Source: Pontibacter akesuensis
GTDB taxonomy: Bacteria; Bacteroidota; Bacteroidia; Cytophagales; Hymenobacteraceae
Direction of reading: 5' to 3'
Assembly: GCF_001611675.1 (NCBI RefSeq)
Contig: NZ_CP014766.1
Coordinates: 4,402,001 to 4,466,000 of the forward strand
Length of the DNA: 64,000 bases
Positions 61,213-64,000 of the stretch are shown piece by piece. Each line of letters starts with the position of its first letter. Positions within the stretch are counted from its first letter, which is position 1. Under the pieces are notes generated by a model. That model did no database searches, had not been told where the DNA came from, and worked only from the letters and a program-made list of their open reading frames with translations. The position numbers were made by a program, and so were the translations under genes.

Positions 61213-62229
61213 ATGAAGCACTTTCAGCAGATAGACGTGATAAAAGGTCTGGCCATCCTGATGGTGTTGCTGCTGCATTCCCTTAGCCGGCAGGAGTTGC
61301 TTCAAAGCTACGCGGTGTACCACATCTGGCAGGCTGTGCCTTTGTTCATGGTGGTGATGGGGCTGAACGCGGGACTATCCATCCAACGCAAAGAACAGCA
61401 CCTGAACCTGCTGTACACCCGGGAATATTTCACCAAAAAAGCCACCCGCATCCTAACGCCATTCATGCTCATCTTTGCTTTGTCCATACTTGTGGGCTTC
61501 TTGTGGCAATGGCTTACAAATGAAGCGGTGCTGGCGTTTAGCTGGTATACTTTGGTAGGGGTATTGCCTGTAACCGGAAAGGGAAACTATTTCATTACGC
61601 TGTTGCTGCAGTCCATTTTCCTGCTTCCCATCATTGGCTATGCCTTCAGGAAAAAACCAGTGCTAACAAGTATAACCTTGGTCGTGCTGGAGGTGCTCTT
61701 TCAGCTTTTGGCAACGCAGGTAGCATACTTTGATAAGGAGAACTATTTGTATGATGCCGCTTTTCCGCGTTATTTCTCTGCTATTGCGTTTGGCCTGTGG
61801 CTGGCCTATTCGCCTGGAGCCAAAAAACAGTGGCCGTTTGCGCTGCCGCTGGTTATTTTGGGTGTGATAGCTGCCGGCTTTCTGTGGCTCGTGGTGTATC
61901 AAGGCTTGAAGGTAGATTTTCTGCGCCCGGAATGGTTTACGCAACACCTGCTCACGTTTGGCTATGCCGCCTTTTGGGTTTGGCTGGGGCTGCGGTTACT
62001 GCCTTCATCCTCCAATGTTATTTTCCTGAAACTGCTGGCCACTCTGGGGAAAGCATCTTACCATATTTTCCTGGTGCAAGTGCTGTACTTCGGTTTACTA
62101 GAGGAATCACCAGTATGGCAAAATCTGGGAATTTGCCTGCTGCTTGGTTACCTCTTTTATATGCTGGAGAGCAACAGGAAAATTTTCACAAGTAGGGCAG
62201 CGGCTGTCTTTAGAAATAAAGACGTGTAA
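61213..62229 (+). CDS. Acyltransferase-3 family membrane protein
   Basis: 338 residues from 61213. An upstream ATG (61126) would add 29 residues unlike the family; MKHFQQIDVIKGLAILMVLL is the standard acyltransferase-3 N-terminus. Ten or so membrane helices follow. His in LLLHSLSRQE fits the conserved first-helix His of the family. Expected to transfer acyl groups to a surface sugar or lipid. Substrate unknown. Followed by a Nudix gene 36 bp downstream. Confidence 0.82.
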   Translation: MKHFQQIDVIKGLAILMVLLLHSLSRQELLQSYAVYHIWQAVPLFMVVMGLNAGLSIQRKEQHLNLLYTREYFTKKATRILTPFMLIFALSILVGFLWQWLTNEAVLAFSWYTLVGVLPVTGKGNYFITLLLQSIFLLPIIGYAFRKKPVLTSITLVVLEVLFQLLATQVAYFDKENYLYDAAFPRYFSAIAFGLWLAYSPGAKKQWPFALPLVILGVIAAGFLWLVVYQGLKVDFLRPEWFTQHLLTFGYAAFWVWLGLRLLPSSSNVIFLKLLATLGKASYHIFLVQVLYFGLLEESPVWQNLGICLLLGYLFYMLESNRKIFTSRAAAVFRNKDV

Positions 62230-62265
62230 GCGGTTTGATCTCTCACCTCTCATTCCTTTATCTAC

Positions 62266-62661
62266 ATGATAAAAGTAATCTGTGCTATTTTAGAGAAACA
62301 AGGCCATGTGTTGATCGCACAGCGAAGTAAGCACATGCCCGAGCCCTTGCAGTGGGAGTTTCCAGGTGGCAAACTGGAGCCGAATGAGCAGGAGCAGGAG
62401 TGTTTGATCCGGGAGATGCAGGAGGAATTGGCCCTGGCTATTCTACCTGTGACGCGGCTAGAGCCCGTTGTTTATACTTACCCCACAAAAACAATCCTCT
62501 TAATTCCGTACATCTGCCGCTATGTGGGCGGTAATGTTAAACTAGCAGAGCACCAGGAATACGCTTGGGTGCTGCCGCAGGACCTGCCTTCCTACGATTG
62601 GTGCCCGGCTGATGTGCCCGTTGTGGCGCAATATCTGCAGCTGAAGCAAACTGCTTCCTAA
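62266..62661 (+). CDS. Nudix hydrolase, MutT-like
   Basis: 131 residues, single Nudix domain. The Nudix box GxxxxxExxxxxxxREUxEExxx starts at Gly35 (GGKLEPNEQEQE...) and has all catalytic Glu. The length and the WEFPGGK segment match MutT/8-oxo-(d)GTP pyrophosphohydrolases. It probably clears oxidised nucleotides, though other substrates are possible. It lies 36 bp after the acyltransferase and 43 bp before the RsmF-like gene. Confidence 0.88.
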   Translation: MIKVICAILEKQGHVLIAQRSKHMPEPLQWEFPGGKLEPNEQEQECLIREMQEELALAILPVTRLEPVVYTYPTKTILLIPYICRYVGGNVKLAEHQEYAWVLPQDLPSYDWCPADVPVVAQYLQLKQTAS

Positions 62662-62692
62662 GCCATACTTTCAGAAGCCCGTTTTTTCGCCG

Positions 62693-62700
62693 TACCTTTG
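62693..62700 (+). promoter_or_regulatory. -7 promoter element of the RsmF-like gene
   Basis: TACCTTTG matches TAnnTTTG and lies only 4 bp before the ATG at 62705, so the transcript would be almost leaderless. No Shine-Dalgarno-like sequence fits in between. Confidence 0.5.
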
Positions 62701-62704
62701 CAGC

Positions 62705-64000
62705 ATGCAACTTCCCGATTCCTTTTCCGAACGGATGCAGCACCTGCTGCACAGTGAGTTCCCTGCCTTTCAGGAGGCACTGCAGCAGGCGCCTCTAACC
62801 AGCATTCGTGTGAACACGGCCAAAGCCGAAGTAGCTATTGCTTTAAATCCCGTTCCCTGGGCTGAGGCGGGTTTTTATCTGCCCGAGCGCCCCAGTTTCA
62901 CCCTAGACCCTCTCATACACGCCGGGGCTTATTATGTGCAGGAGGCAAGCTCCATGTTTCTGGAGCAGGCACTAAAGCAGGTGCTGGACCTGGAGGAGCC
63001 GCTGCAGGTACTGGATCTTTGCGGCGCACCGGGAGGCAAATCTACGCACCTGGCCAGCCTGATCTCGAGGGACAGTCTGCTGGTTTCGAATGAAGTTATC
63101 CGCAGCAGGGCCTCCATACTTGCCGAAAATGTAGCTAAGTGGGGTAGCGGCAACGTGCTCGTCACCAGCAACGACCCACGTGACTTTGGCAGGTTACCAC
63201 ATTTCTTTGATGTAATGGTAGTGGATGCGCCCTGCAGCGGCGAAGGCATGTTTCGGAAAGACCCTGGGGCCATAGGGGAGTGGTCGGAGGAGAACGTGAA
63301 CTTGTGTGCCCAGCGGCAGCAGCGGATTCTGATGGACGTGTGGGGAGCGCTGAAGCCCGGGGGAATACTCGTATACAGCACCTGCACCTGGAACGAACAG
63401 GAAAACGAGGCAAATATGAGTTGGCTATCGGAACAGGAGGGAGCCGCAAGTATAAAACTGGCACTGCAGCCGGAGTGGGGCGTGGTGCCAACACAACTGA
63501 ATGGCGTCGAAGGCTACCGCTTTTACCCGCACCGCGTGCAGGGAGAGGGATTTTTTATGGCAGTGATGCGAAAAGCCGGCGAAGCTGAACCGATCAGCCA
63601 TAGCAAAAACAAAAAGAAGAAGTATAAATTGACGGTGGCAGGCAAGAAGGAGAAAGCACTGGTAGAGCACTGGCTGCAGGAACCGGGCAGTTATACTTGG
63701 GTGCAGCATAATGAGATCATCTCCGCCATACCCGAAGCATTGTTTGAGGCGGCTGATGAAGTATACCAGCAACTGTACGTGCTCTATGCGGGCACAGAAG
63801 TAGCGGAAGTGAATGGGAAAAAGCTTAAGCCGCTGCAGGGCCTCGCACTCTCACAGCACCTGCACAAAAATGCTTTCAAAACGGCTGAACTAGACCTGGA
63901 GCAGGCACTTCGCTTCCTGCGAAGAGACGAAATTACCCTCGGCACCAGCGGCACCGATTGGCTGCTCCTGCAGTATAAAGGCCGCCCGCTGGGCTGGGCT
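62705..64000 (+). CDS. rsmF: rRNA cytosine-C5-methyltransferase, RsmF/YebU-like (partial, cut at window end)
   Basis: 432 codons are visible and the frame is open to the window end; the usual length is about 460-470, so 30 or so codons are missing. The SAM-binding motif I is VLDLCGAPGGKST (about 102-114), motif IV DAPCSGEGMF has Cys177, and motif VI STCTWNEQENE has Cys227, the nucleophile. It methylates a cytosine at C5 in 16S rRNA or similar. A C-terminal PUA-like part begins near residue 310. Confidence 0.9.
   Translation, partial: MQLPDSFSERMQHLLHSEFPAFQEALQQAPLTSIRVNTAKAEVAIALNPVPWAEAGFYLPERPSFTLDPLIHAGAYYVQEASSMFLEQALKQVLDLEEPLQVLDLCGAPGGKSTHLASLISRDSLLVSNEVIRSRASILAENVAKWGSGNVLVTSNDPRDFGRLPHFFDVMVVDAPCSGEGMFRKDPGAIGEWSEENVNLCAQRQQRILMDVWGALKPGGILVYSTCTWNEQENEANMSWLSEQEGAASIKLALQPEWGVVPTQLNGVEGYRFYPHRVQGEGFFMAVMRKAGEAEPISHSKNKKKKYKLTVAGKKEKALVEHWLQEPGSYTWVQHNEIISAIPEALFEAADEVYQQLYVLYAGTEVAEVNGKKLKPLQGLALSQHLHKNAFKTAELDLEQALRFLRRDEITLGTSGTDWLLLQYKGRPLGWA

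Overview
The window looks like chromosomal DNA of a Bacteroidota bacterium, most likely a Cytophagales/Hymenobacteraceae member (Pontibacter-like; this is inference). Supporting signs are Bacteroidota-restricted families (DUF3127, DUF4249, a TonB-dependent receptor with a carboxypeptidase-like N-terminal domain, a fused alpha-beta 2-oxoacid dehydrogenase E1), many lipoproteins, few Shine-Dalgarno sites, and promoters of the TTG-N19-TAnnTTTG type. I see no rRNA, tRNA, CRISPR array, insertion sequence or prophage. About 53 genes are supported, almost all ordinary core or envelope genes. The last gene (RsmF-like rRNA methyltransferase) is cut by the window end.

Layout. 0-6.4 kb: a DUF2383 ferritin-like protein, a flavoprotein, an SDR-like protein, a carotenoid-desaturase-like enzyme and 2,4-dienoyl-CoA reductase. 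6.5-13 kb: a complete tripartite RND efflux operon (TetR, TolC, adaptor, pump) with a recognisable promoter/operator. 13.6-20 kb: M19 dipeptidase, YkvA-like protein, SRPBCC and DinB proteins, PIN-PhoH, AlbA_2 and DUF3127. 20-22 kb: isoaspartyl peptidase facing cyanophycinase, the two hydrolytic steps of cyanophycin use. 22-27.5 kb: DUF892, M1 aminopeptidase, L,D-transpeptidase and an azurin-like copper protein. 27.5-28.3 kb: an unusual intergenic region with a 40-bp palindrome carrying two perfect inverted DnaA boxes, then an XRE regulator with twin palindromic sites. 28.6-32.4 kb: three membrane genes (DUF2254, DUF389, K+ channel with a zinc ribbon). 32.4-37.2 kb: DUF4249/TonB receptor pair, PAP2 phosphatase, HemF. 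37.5-43 kb: fused E1, Omp85 protein, RNA methyltransferase. 43-46.3 kb: ECF sigma, putative anti-sigma and beta-barrel protein. 46.8-51.1 kb: TesA-like esterase divergent from a YbbA/YbbP-like ABC system, the same arrangement as in enterobacteria. 51-64 kb: SDR, CoA-binding protein, FAD enzyme, tryptophan dioxygenase, then a tight sdaAB-tolC-macA-like-gpsA cluster, acyltransferase, Nudix and RsmF-like genes.

The most unusual signal is not a gene. The word AAGTATA/TATACTT occurs about 77 times by my hand count, against about 8 expected by chance, and AAGTATG/CATACTT about 42 times. It lies in every reading frame, on both strands and in intergenic DNA, so it appears to be kept as a DNA word rather than as a protein or codon feature.
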